Shown here: in pieces, positions 15,936-24,761 of the stretch
How positions within the stretch are numbered: the first letter of the stretch is position 1
Layout: each line of letters starts with the position of its first letter
DNA from: Oscillospiraceae bacterium
Lineage (GTDB): Bacteria; Bacillota; Clostridia; Oscillospirales; Ruminococcaceae
NCBI GenBank assembly: GCA_017483465.1
Contig: JAFUWN010000054.1
Location: forward strand, 1-41,719
DNA length: 41,719 bases
Direction: 5' to 3'
Made by a program: the position numbers and the translations under genes
The notes under the pieces: model-generated
What the model was told of the DNA's origin: nothing
Database searches by the model: none
The model's input: the letters and a program-made list of their open reading frames with translations, nothing else

Positions 15936-17963
15936 ATGAAAAAATGGAGTATCGGACATCCGGATGCTGCACTTGTCGAAGCAATGCATAACGGCTCTGA
16001 TCTGTCACCGCTTTGCTGTGCGGTGCTGGTGTCACAGGGCTGTCTGAATCTGACTGATGCTAATGCTTTTATGGGCTGTCGGGAACTGAGCGACCCGTCT
16101 CAGATCTGCGATATGAAAGAAGCGGCTGCTTTGCTCAATGCGGCTGTGGATGAAGGGAAAAAAATCTGCATCTACGGAGATTATGACTGCGACGGTGTGG
16201 TTTCTGTGACAATTCTGTATTCTTATCTGCACGAAATCGGTGCGGATGTCACCTGGAGAATTCCGGAGCGGAGTGAAGGCTATGGCCTTAATCAGCAGGC
16301 TGTCCGGGAAATGCATGAAAACGGCATACAGATGATCGTCACAGTCGATAACGGAATTTCCGCTGTCGAAGAAGCAAAACTGATCAAAGATCTTGGCATG
16401 GAACTGATTATTACAGATCATCATCAGGCCGGAGAAGTTCTGCCTGATGCACTGGCAATTGTAGATGCCCACAGAAGTGAGAATTATTCGCCGTACCGGT
16501 ACTACTGCGGTGCAGGGATTGCCCTGCTGTTAGTTGCGGCTATGAATGACGGTGATACACAGATGGCAATGGAACAGTTCGGAGATCTGGCCGCAATCGC
16601 AACAGTTGCCGATGTTGTGCCGCTCACCGGAGAAAACCGGTTTCTTGTTCAGAGAGGTCTGGAATATCTCGAAAATACCGAACGTCCCGGACTTCGTGCC
16701 CTCCGGAAAGTCAGCGGTCTGGAAGAAAAACCGCTGAATTCCACTAATATTGCCTTTACCATTGCTCCCCGCCTCAATGCCGCCGGAAGATTGCAGTCTC
16801 CCCGGCTGGCGGTAGAACTGCTTCTTGAAGAAGATGAACAGAAAGCTATGGAACTTGCCGAAAAGATTCATCATATCAATGCCGAACGCAAGGAAAAAGA
16901 AAATCAGATTCTTCAGGAATCTATGAAACAAGTGGAGGAAAATCCGGAAATGCTCTTTGACAGAGTGCTTGTTTTTTCCGGAAAAGACTGGCATTCCGGT
17001 GTGATCGGAATTGTCGCTTCCCGGCTTGAGGAACAGTACGGAAAACCCTGCTTCATGATCAGCATTCATGACGGATTCGGACACGGTTCGGCAAGAAGCT
17101 TCGGAGACTTTCATGTTTTCAAGGCTCTGACAGCCTGCGGAGCAGTGCTGGAAAAATTCGGCGGTCATCCGGCAGCCGGAGGCTTTACGCTCAAGGAAGA
17201 AAAGATTCCGGAGTTCAAAACCCTGCTTCAGGCCTATGCAAAAGAAAATCATCCCGATATGCCGTTTATGGAAGTGCAGGCCGTCTGTGCTCTGCGGCCG
17301 GATTTTATGTTCCCGGAAGCCGTGCAGAGTCTGGAACAGCTCGCTCCGTTCGGTGCAGAAAATCCGGAGCCTGTATTTTTAGCTGAAAATGTACTGGTGC
17401 AGGATATCCGTGCTACTGCCAATCATGATCATACCAGAATGACGGTGCGAATGCAAGGTCAGAATTATACTGCAATGTATTTCGGCAAAGCTCCGGAGGA
17501 AACAGGTATTTCTGCCGGTCAGTACTGTCATATGATTGTCCGGCTGAATGTGAATACTTACAATGGCAGAACTTCTGTTACTATGTATGTACAGGATGTA
17601 CGTCCGGCCGGAATTTTACAGACAAAAATGCTCGGTGCCGTGCAGACATATGAGAAATACCGCCGTCATGAAGAACTGCCGGAATCTTACTATAAAGGCA
17701 TGATTCCTGAACGCCGGGAACTCGAAGAAGTCTACAAGGCCGTGACACAAACACCCGTTACATCCGAAGCACTCGCCGCTCCCATGATGCTGAAAAATAT
17801 CAATTACTGCAAGCTTCTGATTGCATTGGATATTTTTACAGAACTCGGACTTATGCAGAAAAATTACCGGACAGGTGAAGTGTTCCGGATTCCCCCGAAA
17901 CAGAAAGTCAATATTGAAGATTCTGCCATTCTGACAGAACTCAGATCACTTGCAGGCATGTAA
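15936..17963 (+). CDS. recJ: Single-stranded-DNA 5'-3' exonuclease RecJ
   Basis: A protein of 675 residues, a DHH-family exonuclease acting on 5' single strands in recombinational and mismatch repair. Motifs seen are GDYDCDG (81-87), TVDNGIS, the signature DHH (161-163) with IVDAHR, and the DHHA1 domain with GGHPAAGG (409-416). An OB-fold-like region follows (LEQLAPFGAENPEPVF, HTRMTVRMQG). The C-terminus is longer than in E. coli RecJ and shorter than in Bacillus, as is common in Clostridia. AGGGGAGG precedes the ATG. It is the first gene of recJ-rel-DUF5662. Confidence 0.96.
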   Translation: MKKWSIGHPDAALVEAMHNGSDLSPLCCAVLVSQGCLNLTDANAFMGCRELSDPSQICDMKEAAALLNAAVDEGKKICIYGDYDCDGVVSVTILYSYLHEIGADVTWRIPERSEGYGLNQQAVREMHENGIQMIVTVDNGISAVEEAKLIKDLGMELIITDHHQAGEVLPDALAIVDAHRSENYSPYRYYCGAGIALLLVAAMNDGDTQMAMEQFGDLAAIATVADVVPLTGENRFLVQRGLEYLENTERPGLRALRKVSGLEEKPLNSTNIAFTIAPRLNAAGRLQSPRLAVELLLEEDEQKAMELAEKIHHINAERKEKENQILQESMKQVEENPEMLFDRVLVFSGKDWHSGVIGIVASRLEEQYGKPCFMISIHDGFGHGSARSFGDFHVFKALTACGAVLEKFGGHPAAGGFTLKEEKIPEFKTLLQAYAKENHPDMPFMEVQAVCALRPDFMFPEAVQSLEQLAPFGAENPEPVFLAENVLVQDIRATANHDHTRMTVRMQGQNYTAMYFGKAPEETGISAGQYCHMIVRLNVNTYNGRTSVTMYVQDVRPAGILQTKMLGAVQTYEKYRRHEELPESYYKGMIPERRELEEVYKAVTQTPVTSEALAAPMMLKNINYCKLLIALDIFTELGLMQKNYRTGEVFRIPPKQKVNIEDSAILTELRSLAGM

Positions 17964-17984
17964 TCACAAAGGAGGTAATTTATT

Positions 17985-20201
17985 ATGACTGAAGACAGAG
18001 TTGTAACTTTTGACATGATTATGGAAAAAATTCTCACCAGTGACAAACAGTATGACACCAGCAAGATCATCTGTGCATATCAGTTCGCCGCCAAAGCTCA
18101 TGAGGGGCAGTTCCGTTCTTCCGGTCAGCCTTATATTATTCATCCGCTTGCTGTGGCAGAACTGCTTCTCGGACTGGGGATGGATACAGATACTGTCTGT
18201 GCGGCTCTGCTGCATGATGTTGTGGAAGATACCCCCGTCACAGATGAACAGCTTCGTGATTTATTCGGAAAAAGCGTGGCCGCTCTCGTGGACGGCGTGA
18301 CAAAGCTGACACAGATTCCCGTTTTCAGACAGGATCAGAAAAAGGCTGAGAATATTCTCAAAATGCTGCTCGCTATGGATGAAGATGTCAGAGTCATGAT
18401 TATCAAGCTCTGTGACCGAATGCATAATATGAGAACACTCCAGTTCCGTCCGGAAAATAAACAGCAGCAGACAGCCTATGAAACAATGAATGTCTATGCC
18501 CCTATCGCCGGAAGACTGGGTATGAAACAGATTCAGGAAGAACTGGAAACACTTTCGTTATATTTTCTTGACCCGTTCGGCTATTCTGAAATTATCCGGC
18601 AGTTTGACAACACCAAAGAAGAACGGGAATCGTTTATTGAAGCCATTAAAAACCGTATTTCAGAAGCTCTGAAAGATGCTCCGCTCCGTCAGCCGCCGGA
18701 AATTCAGGGACGGCCTAAGAGTATTTATGGCATGTATAAGAAACTCTACAAAGAGCACAAGAGCTTTGAACAGATTTATGATAAATATGCTGTGCGTGTG
18801 ATTGTGGATACCGTTCCGGAATGCTATATGGTTCTGGGTGTGATTCATCAGATTTATAAACCGCTGATGGAAAGAATCAAAGACTGGATTTCACGGCCGA
18901 AAGAAAATGGCTATCAGTCTCTGCATACTACTGTATTAGGCCGTGAAGGGATTCCCTTTGAAGTGCAGATCCGTACCAGAGAAATGCATAAAACAGCAGA
19001 ATACGGCATCGCTGCTCATTGGAAATATAAACAGGGCGTTCAGAGCGACAATATGGAAGAACAGCTCGCATGGGTGCGGAAAATTCTGGAAGCTCAGAAA
19101 ACTTCTGATGACCCTGATGAAATTCTGACAACACTCAAAATTGACCTGTCACCGGATAATATTATGGTCATGACCCCCAAAGGCGATGCAATTACACTCC
19201 CGCTGGATGCCACTCCTATTGACTTTGCCTATAAAATTCATACTGAAATCGGTCATAAAATGACATTCGCAAGAGTAGAGGGCAGAATGGTGCCGCTTGA
19301 CTATAAACTGCATACCGGGGAAATCTGCGAGATTGTCACCAGCAAAGACCCCAATAAAGGCCCGAACAGAGCCTGGATGAATATCGCCAAAACTTCTGAA
19401 GCCAAAGCTAAAATCCGTGCATGGTTCAAGAAAGAAAACCGGCAGAGCAATATCGAAGCCGGAAAAACTATGCTCGAAAAAGAATTCCGCAGAAGCAAGA
19501 TTCATATTCCGGATGAAGAATTTGAAAGCTTCTTCACAGATGATATGAAACGTCACAGCTGTAATACGATCGAAGATTTTTATGCTTCTGTCGGCTATGG
19601 CGGTGTCAGCATTTATAAATTAATGCCGAAGTGGAGGGAACGCTATCTGAGACTCTACCGGCAGGAAGAAGAAGTTTCTGAAACAGAATCCATTGTCAGA
19701 CCTGTTGAAAAAACTGCTTCCAGTCAGATTATACTGGATGAAATCAGAAGCTGTGAACATAAGCTCGCCAAATGCTGCAATCCGCTCTATGGTGATGATA
19801 TTGTCGGCTTTGTTACCAGAGGCCACGGGCTTTCGGTTCACAGAACAGACTGTATTAATTATCGTGCCGTACTCAGCCGCAATAATCCGGAAGAACTCGA
19901 ACGCTGGCTTTCAGTTCAGTGGACAGGAAGCAATTCTTCCAAAATGCGGACAGATATTGATATTCTCGCTTATGACCGGGTCGGCCTGATGTTTGATATT
20001 TCCGCTGTGATGAAAGAAGCCGGCATGTCAATGGAAGTGCCGCAGTCGCATAAGATGAAAAGCGGAAAGATTCTGCTTGTGATCAGCATTCAGGTGATTA
20101 ATAAGACACAGCTTACGGCAATTCTGGAACGTCTCCGGAAAATCCGGAATATTATTTCCGTAGAGCGTTCTTCATCAGCACACAACAGTCAGGATAAATA
20201 A
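17985..20201 (+). CDS. rel: Bifunctional (p)ppGpp synthetase/hydrolase
   Basis: A long RelA/SpoT homologue of 738 residues that makes and degrades the alarmone (p)ppGpp. Domains in order: HD hydrolase with intact ALLHDVVEDT (His77-Asp78); synthetase with YGMYKKLYKEH, the RIKD motif (297-300, the form found in bifunctional enzymes) and ENGYQSLHT; TGS (VMTPKGDAITLPLDATPIDF, about 390-450); a zinc/conserved-cysteine region CCNPLYGDDIVGFVTRG; and a C-terminal ACT domain. Both catalytic centres look intact, so it is probably the main alarmone enzyme. The gene lies 21 bases after recJ behind a perfect AAAGGAGG. In Bacillus apt lies between recJ and relA; it is absent here. Confidence 0.96.
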   Translation: MTEDRVVTFDMIMEKILTSDKQYDTSKIICAYQFAAKAHEGQFRSSGQPYIIHPLAVAELLLGLGMDTDTVCAALLHDVVEDTPVTDEQLRDLFGKSVAALVDGVTKLTQIPVFRQDQKKAENILKMLLAMDEDVRVMIIKLCDRMHNMRTLQFRPENKQQQTAYETMNVYAPIAGRLGMKQIQEELETLSLYFLDPFGYSEIIRQFDNTKEERESFIEAIKNRISEALKDAPLRQPPEIQGRPKSIYGMYKKLYKEHKSFEQIYDKYAVRVIVDTVPECYMVLGVIHQIYKPLMERIKDWISRPKENGYQSLHTTVLGREGIPFEVQIRTREMHKTAEYGIAAHWKYKQGVQSDNMEEQLAWVRKILEAQKTSDDPDEILTTLKIDLSPDNIMVMTPKGDAITLPLDATPIDFAYKIHTEIGHKMTFARVEGRMVPLDYKLHTGEICEIVTSKDPNKGPNRAWMNIAKTSEAKAKIRAWFKKENRQSNIEAGKTMLEKEFRRSKIHIPDEEFESFFTDDMKRHSCNTIEDFYASVGYGGVSIYKLMPKWRERYLRLYRQEEEVSETESIVRPVEKTASSQIILDEIRSCEHKLAKCCNPLYGDDIVGFVTRGHGLSVHRTDCINYRAVLSRNNPEELERWLSVQWTGSNSSKMRTDIDILAYDRVGLMFDISAVMKEAGMSMEVPQSHKMKSGKILLVISIQVINKTQLTAILERLRKIRNIISVERSSSAHNSQDK

Positions 20202-20221
20202 CAGAAAGAGGGAAAGAATCT

Positions 20222-20764
20222 ATGTTTGAAAATCTTTCCGGACATCTCCGGACGGTCAGGAATCACAGGCGGGCTGTCATGTATAACTGCTTCCGTGCCG
20301 GAATCCCCTTTCAGGGGTTACTGCATGATTTATCAAAATATTCTCCCACGGAATTTATTCCAAGTGTAAAATACTATCAGGGCACAAGAAGTCCGAACGA
20401 ACAGGAACGGACAGTCAAAGGCTATTCTGAAGCATGGATGCATCATAAAGGCAGGAATAAGCATCATTTTGAATACTGGACGGATTATTCTCCGGAAACC
20501 AAACAGCTCGAACCTGTTAAAATGCCGCTCCGGTATGTGGCGGAAATGTTCTGTGATAGGGTAGCCGCAAGCAAAATCTATAATGGTGAAAATTATACAG
20601 ACCGCAAGCCTCTGGAATATTTCCTGAAAGCAAAGCCCAGAAGAAAAATTCATCCGGAAACATCAAGATTTCTGGAAATCTTATTGAAAATGCTGGTGAT
20701 CAAAGGCGAGGAATACACATTCGCATGGCTGAATTGGTATCTCCGGACACATACGGATTATTGA
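20222..20764 (+). CDS. DUF5662 family protein
   Basis: A protein of 180 residues of the type annotated DUF5662. It has no signal peptide or membrane segment. It is rich in His pairs: LLHDLSKYSPTEF near residue 40, AWMHHKGRNKHHFEYW near 78-93 and EMFCDRVAASKIY near 115. The spacing of HD, HH and D residues looks like a metal-dependent HD-type phosphohydrolase, but this is inference and no activity is known to me. It starts 20 bases after rel with GAGGGAAAG and is the last gene before a terminator, so it is probably made with the alarmone enzyme. Confidence 0.75.
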   Translation: MFENLSGHLRTVRNHRRAVMYNCFRAGIPFQGLLHDLSKYSPTEFIPSVKYYQGTRSPNEQERTVKGYSEAWMHHKGRNKHHFEYWTDYSPETKQLEPVKMPLRYVAEMFCDRVAASKIYNGENYTDRKPLEYFLKAKPRRKIHPETSRFLEILLKMLVIKGEEYTFAWLNWYLRTHTDY

Positions 20765-20780
20765 GATTGTTTTTATTACA

Positions 20781-20820
20781 CAGGATGCTGTGATACAGTA
20801 TCCTGAATTTTTTTTATTTT
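20781..20820 (+). terminator. Terminator of the recJ-rel-DUF5662 operon
   Basis: Stem 20781-20791 with 20795-20805 (CAGGATGCTGT/ACAGTATCCTG, one G-T pair), 3-base loop, then AA and a long T run. Confidence 0.92.
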
Positions 20821-20844
20821 TTCAGAAAAATTTTGAATTTGCTA

Positions 20845-20873
20845 TTGACAAGCATGTATATATATGATATAAT
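20845..20873 (+). promoter_or_regulatory. Promoter of the GntR-ABC-CPBP operon
   Basis: TTGACA (20845-20850), 17 bases and TATAAT (20868-20873) preceded by TGA. The boxes are full consensus, which suggests the operon is strong unless repressed. Confidence 0.9.
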
Positions 20874-20874
20874 G

Positions 20875-20893
20875 TGTATAACGTATATATACA
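20875..20893 (+). promoter_or_regulatory. Candidate operator for the GntR-type repressor
   Basis: Inverted repeat TGTATA (20875-20880), 7 bases, TATACA (20888-20893), immediately after the -10 box and overlapping the expected transcription start. A related GTATATATA lies in the promoter spacer (20855-20863). YtrA-type GntR repressors commonly bind their own promoters at such sites; binding here is inferred. Confidence 0.5.
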
Positions 20894-20942
20894 ATTTTAA
20901 AATTGAGTTTTTAAATTTTTATTTGAGGTGCATCTTAATATT

Positions 20943-21332
20943 ATGAATCAGTTTGATATTATTATCAGCAATGCTTCCGGTGAGCCGATCTATAATCAGA
21001 TTTCATCACAGATCAAAACAATGATTCTGAACGGTCAGCTCAAAGAGGGCGATGCTCTGCCGTCTATGAGAAATTTAGCTCTACAGCTCAGAATCAGTGT
21101 CATCACGACAAAAAGAGCCTATGAAGAACTCGAACGTGACGGCTTTATTGAATCCTATACCGGGAAGGGCAGTTTCGTCAAAGCCCAGAATCAGGAGCTT
21201 TTCAAAGAAGAACAGCTCCGGCAGATGGAAGAGCTTCTCGCTCAGGTCTGTGAAAAAGCAAAATTATCCGGCGTTTCTCTTGAGGAACTCAAAGAAATCT
21301 TGGAATTGATCTACGGAGGGGAATCATCATGA
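20943..21332 (+). CDS. GntR-family (YtrA-type) transcriptional regulator
   Basis: A protein of 129 residues. The start at ATG 20943 is preferred over the in-frame GTG at 20928, which lies inside the GAGGTG ribosome binding site. The N-terminal winged helix-turn-helix (PIYNQISSQIKTMILNGQLKEG, LPSMRNLALQLRISVITTKRAYEELERDGFI, GKGSFV) is standard GntR. Only about 50 helical residues follow, with no ligand-binding domain, as in the short YtrA subfamily that controls ABC transporter operons. Its TGA overlaps the ATG of the ATPase gene by four bases. Confidence 0.93.
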   Translation: MNQFDIIISNASGEPIYNQISSQIKTMILNGQLKEGDALPSMRNLALQLRISVITTKRAYEELERDGFIESYTGKGSFVKAQNQELFKEEQLRQMEELLAQVCEKAKLSGVSLEELKEILELIYGGESS

Positions 21333-22207
21333 CAGATTTTCAGAATGCAATTGAGATTCAGAATCTCACTAAAAAATATGACGGCTTTACACTCGATCAT
21401 GTAAATTTTAACGTCCCGAAAGGCAGTATTATGGGCTTTATCGGTCAGAACGGCGCAGGCAAGACAACGACCATCAGAGCTTTATTGAATATTATTAAAA
21501 TTGATGAGGGAAATATTCATCTGCTCGGTATGGATTATCTCAAAGATGAGATTGCAATCAAAAAAAGAATCTCAGTCGTATTCGATGAACTGCCTTTTCA
21601 GGATTTGTTCAATGCCCAGCAGATCGCAAAAATTCTATACGGTATCTATCCGGAATGGGATCAGCAGATTTATGAAAATTATCTTGATCGCTTCCAGCTT
21701 CCGCAGAAAAAGAAAGTCGGAGATTTCTCCAAAGGTATGAAGATGAAGCTCCAGATTGCAGCCGCTCTCTCTCATCATGCGGAATTGTTAATCATGGATG
21801 AAGCAACCACAGGTCTTGACCCTGTTGTCAGAAATGAGATTCTTGATATTTTCCTGGAATATCTGCAAGATGAAAATCACAGTATTCTGATGTCCTCGCA
21901 TATTACCAGCGATCTGGAGAAAATCGCTGACAGTGTGACTTTTATTGATAAGGGAAATATTTTAATCTCCGGCTATAAAGACGAGATTCTAGAAAATCAT
22001 GGTATGATCAAATGCTCTAAGAAAGATTTTCAGGATATTGAAAAAAATGATTTTATCAGTGCAAGAATATCCGATTTCGGTGCGGAAGTCATGGTATCAG
22101 ATAAATTTCAGATGCAGAGAAAATATTCCGGAATGCTTCTTGAAAATACAAACCTCGAAGAAATTATGCTGTTCTATGTCAACCGGACAAAAAAGGAGTG
22201 GTCATAA
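21329..22207 (+). CDS. ABC transporter ATP-binding protein
   Basis: An ABC-type ATPase of 292 residues. Walker A is GQNGAGKT (39-46), the Q loop is around VVFDELPF, the signature is the variant DFSKGMKMKLQIAAAL, Walker B is LLIMDEATTGLDP, and the switch His is in SSHI. The C-terminal 80 residues form the extension seen in exporters of the bacitracin/lantibiotic type. It pairs with the two permeases that follow. Substrate is not evident; peptide antibiotic resistance or bacteriocin export are plausible for a YtrA-controlled system. Confidence 0.93.
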   Translation: MTDFQNAIEIQNLTKKYDGFTLDHVNFNVPKGSIMGFIGQNGAGKTTTIRALLNIIKIDEGNIHLLGMDYLKDEIAIKKRISVVFDELPFQDLFNAQQIAKILYGIYPEWDQQIYENYLDRFQLPQKKKVGDFSKGMKMKLQIAAALSHHAELLIMDEATTGLDPVVRNEILDIFLEYLQDENHSILMSSHITSDLEKIADSVTFIDKGNILISGYKDEILENHGMIKCSKKDFQDIEKNDFISARISDFGAEVMVSDKFQMQRKYSGMLLENTNLEEIMLFYVNRTKKEWS

Positions 22208-23010
22208 TGAAAGGCCTGTTATATCGTGATCTCTGTCTGAGTAAGAAAAACTGGCTTACGATATTAGGATTATCCGTCGGGACAATTATCTGGAATCTTC
22301 TTGTACAATTAAGTTTTGTCTGCGGAAATCTGAAAGATTTCATGGCCGATGATGCCTCCGGTTCAGCGAAAATGATGATTTATTATATCGGCTTGTATAT
22401 CGTTCCGTATTTTTCGCTGATCATGATGGAAACAGTACAGATATTCCGTTCAGATTTCGCCTCGAAATTTGTGACATACCGGAAAATGTTTCCGGTTACG
22501 GCGGTACAATGGGCAGGAAGTCAGTATCTTCTGAAATTGATATTTATGCTCATCTCACTGATTTTATTTACAGTCAACGGCTTGCTGATGGCACATATCA
22601 ACGGGAAAACATTCGGAATCTATGAAATCAATAATATGTTATTATTTGTCTGTTTCTATCAGATGTTCGATATCGTACAGATGGCTTTTCTGTCCAGAGC
22701 CAGAACCCAGAAAGATATGAATCTTTGTAATGTTTCGCCGTTGTTTGTGATTGTTCCGCTGTATGTGCTCGCATACGGGAAAGCAAAGGAAATCGGTGCG
22801 AAATATGATGCTCTCTTTCCGGAAAATGAAACGCCTCTGATCGAAGAAGCTGATATTACAGAAAAAATGGAACAGATGAAAAGTTTTCTGCAATCGGAAA
22901 TCGGAGTCTATCGTGATCAGATCGCTCCGTATTTATGGCTGATTGTGCTCGCTCTGATGGGAATCGGCTTTTATCTGACATATCTCGGAATCAGGAGGAG
23001 GGAGAATTAA
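22207..23010 (+). CDS. ABC-2-type permease subunit, first copy
   Basis: A protein of 267 residues. ATG 22207 overlaps the ATPase stop by one base and has AGGAG 8 bases upstream. It begins MKGLLYRDLCLSKKNW, followed by about six hydrophobic segments. A hydrophilic Glu/Lys-rich loop at about residues 195-235 lies between the last two. It resembles ABC-2 permeases in weak sequence features only; gene order with the ATPase is the main evidence. Its first residues nearly match those of the next gene (MKGLLYKELVQNK), so the two are probably paralogues forming a heterodimer. Confidence 0.8.
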   Translation: MKGLLYRDLCLSKKNWLTILGLSVGTIIWNLLVQLSFVCGNLKDFMADDASGSAKMMIYYIGLYIVPYFSLIMMETVQIFRSDFASKFVTYRKMFPVTAVQWAGSQYLLKLIFMLISLILFTVNGLLMAHINGKTFGIYEINNMLLFVCFYQMFDIVQMAFLSRARTQKDMNLCNVSPLFVIVPLYVLAYGKAKEIGAKYDALFPENETPLIEEADITEKMEQMKSFLQSEIGVYRDQIAPYLWLIVLALMGIGFYLTYLGIRRREN

Positions 23011-23012
23011 TC

Positions 23013-23747
23013 ATGAAAGGCTTATTATATAAAGAGTTAGTACAGAATAAAGCTATGTTAGCTGTGATGGGCTTTGCATGTGTATTTCTTTCTGTAGCGT
23101 TAGGAATTTTCCCGTTTATCTCGGATGAAGCAGATGTATCGGATGATGCTGTATTTATGATGATGATGTTGTTGTTTGTTTCGATTCTGAATTATTTTAT
23201 TTTATTCTGTTTTCAGGGGAATTTCATTCAGGCGGATGAGCTGAAGAAATGGGCATATTTTATCACCTCGACACCGGAAACAGCAGAAGGACAGATCAGA
23301 AGCAAATATTTTCTGATAGTGGTCTGCGATATGGCAGTATTAATCTGGACGTATGTATTTGAATACATTGCGAATATCTTTCAGGGCAGTCAGACAGGAA
23401 TGATATCTGTATCGGCATTGTTATTTTTCCTGCATTTATTTCTGAGTGCGTTTGATCTCCCGTTCATGATTCGCTTCGGAACAAAAGGCGGTAACATGGC
23501 ACATACAATCACGCTGTTGATTTTAGTAGCGATTGCAGGAATTTATTTTCTGTTCGGAGATTTATCAGTTTTCGGGAGTACGGAGGAATTTTTTGATAAG
23601 ATCATGAAATTCCTGAACGGTGAAAATTCTGACGGAAGTATATTATTATTAGGCTTATTCGCATGGGCTTCCGCAGGCTGCTATTATGTATCTTATAAAT
23701 TATCCTGCCGGTTCTATCTGAAAGGGGTGGAATACTATGCAAAATAA
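23013..23747 (+). CDS. ABC-2-type permease subunit, second copy
   Basis: A protein of 244 residues. ATG 23013, two bases after the previous stop, is chosen because AGGAGGAGGGAG precedes it; upstream in-frame starts would run back into the first permease. It has about six hydrophobic segments (MLAVMGFACVFLSVALGIF, MMMMLLFVSILNYFILF, and others). The MKGLLYKEL start is shared with the first copy. The gene overlaps the CPBP gene by 11 bases. Confidence 0.8.
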   Translation: MKGLLYKELVQNKAMLAVMGFACVFLSVALGIFPFISDEADVSDDAVFMMMMLLFVSILNYFILFCFQGNFIQADELKKWAYFITSTPETAEGQIRSKYFLIVVCDMAVLIWTYVFEYIANIFQGSQTGMISVSALLFFLHLFLSAFDLPFMIRFGTKGGNMAHTITLLILVAIAGIYFLFGDLSVFGSTEEFFDKIMKFLNGENSDGSILLLGLFAWASAGCYYVSYKLSCRFYLKGVEYYAK

Positions 23748-24603
23748 AAAGCTCGAATGGAAGAGAGTGATTCTGTTTTTTATCTTATCTTATCTGATCG
23801 CTTATATTCCGGAGTTTATTCTTAGCTATCAGCTGGGAAATATCGAAAACTGGACAGACCCGAAACTGGCAGTATTGTTATTATTCATCACTTATTCGCC
23901 GGCATTGGCAGTCGTACTGACCAGAGTCATCACAAAAGAGGGCTGGAAAGACAGCTATCTGCATCTGAATGATAAGGGAAATCTGAAATATTATCTATTA
24001 TCTGTTTTTTATCTGACGATCACAGGCATCGGCTTTGGCATGATTATCAATCTGATGACAGGAAAATCAATATTACAGGGCTTTTCTCTGATGAGATTCA
24101 CAGGGACATATCTGTATACTACAGCATTATCCGTTCCGTTAGGATTTGTCACATTCGGTGAGGAACTCGGCTGGAGAGGCTATCTCTATCCGAAGTTGGA
24201 AAAATTAATTGGTATGCCTCTGACGATCATCATCGGCGGAATCGTATGGGGATTATGGCACGCTCCGCTGACAGCAAAAGGTCATAACTTCGGAACGGAT
24301 TATCCGGGGTTTCCGTATACCGGAATGCTTCTGATGAGTATCTATTGTATCGCTACCGGAGCATTTCTGATGTGGCTGGTAAAGAAAACAAATTCCGTCT
24401 GGATTTCGAGTATCGCCCATTCTGTGAATAATAATGCGATCAGTGCGATTGGTTTTACAATAGCACCGGAAATACAGGAAGGAGAAGTCACACAGATACA
24501 AAGTGCGGTAGTGCTGATGAGTTTCCAGTTTGTCATCTGTATGATATTTATGATATTTTTAATCAAAAGCAATAAAAATCAGAATCTTCCGGCAGAATCC
24601 TGA
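23737..24603 (+). CDS. CPBP-family intramembrane metalloprotease (Abi/CAAX type)
   Basis: A protein of 288 residues with about eight hydrophobic segments. The three active-site motifs are present: EELGWR (142-147, the EExxxR motif), WGLWH (His175) and HSVNN (His228 and Asn232). Members act as type II CAAX-type proteases or as bacteriocin immunity and maturation factors. Placed last in a GntR-ABC operon, it could process a peptide moved by the transporter or protect against one. No substrate peptide gene is visible in the operon. AAGGGGTGG precedes the start, inside the previous gene. Confidence 0.92.
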   Translation: MQNKKLEWKRVILFFILSYLIAYIPEFILSYQLGNIENWTDPKLAVLLLFITYSPALAVVLTRVITKEGWKDSYLHLNDKGNLKYYLLSVFYLTITGIGFGMIINLMTGKSILQGFSLMRFTGTYLYTTALSVPLGFVTFGEELGWRGYLYPKLEKLIGMPLTIIIGGIVWGLWHAPLTAKGHNFGTDYPGFPYTGMLLMSIYCIATGAFLMWLVKKTNSVWISSIAHSVNNNAISAIGFTIAPEIQEGEVTQIQSAVVLMSFQFVICMIFMIFLIKSNKNQNLPAES

Positions 24604-24621
24604 ACTCTGCCGGAATTTTTT
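24587..24621 (+). terminator. Terminator of the GntR-ABC-CPBP operon
   Basis: Stem TTCCGGCAGA (24587-24596) with TCTGCCGGAA (24606-24615), 9-base loop, then six Ts. The stop codon of the CPBP gene is in the loop. Confidence 0.93.
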
Positions 24622-24674
24622 AAACAAATCAGAGCGTTGAAACTTGTGCAGAATGTCAAAATTGAAATATTCTC

Positions 24675-24703
24675 TTGATTTGATTCCCCTAAAGTGCTAT
24701 AAT
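24675..24703 (+). promoter_or_regulatory. Promoter of the ilv-leu operon
   Basis: TTGATT (24675-24680), 17 bases and TATAAT (24698-24703) preceded by TGC. The transcript leader to ilvB would be only about 50 bases, without room for a T-box or a leader-peptide attenuator. Confidence 0.8.
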
Positions 24704-24761
24704 AAAAGACAAGAACTGTTTTTTAAAATTTATTTTAAAATCAAAGGAAAGGATTGAAATC

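Noticed and set aside
16530-17252. 240-codon minus-strand frame opposite recJ
   Set aside because: Shadow of a strongly supported gene; no start signals and no family features.
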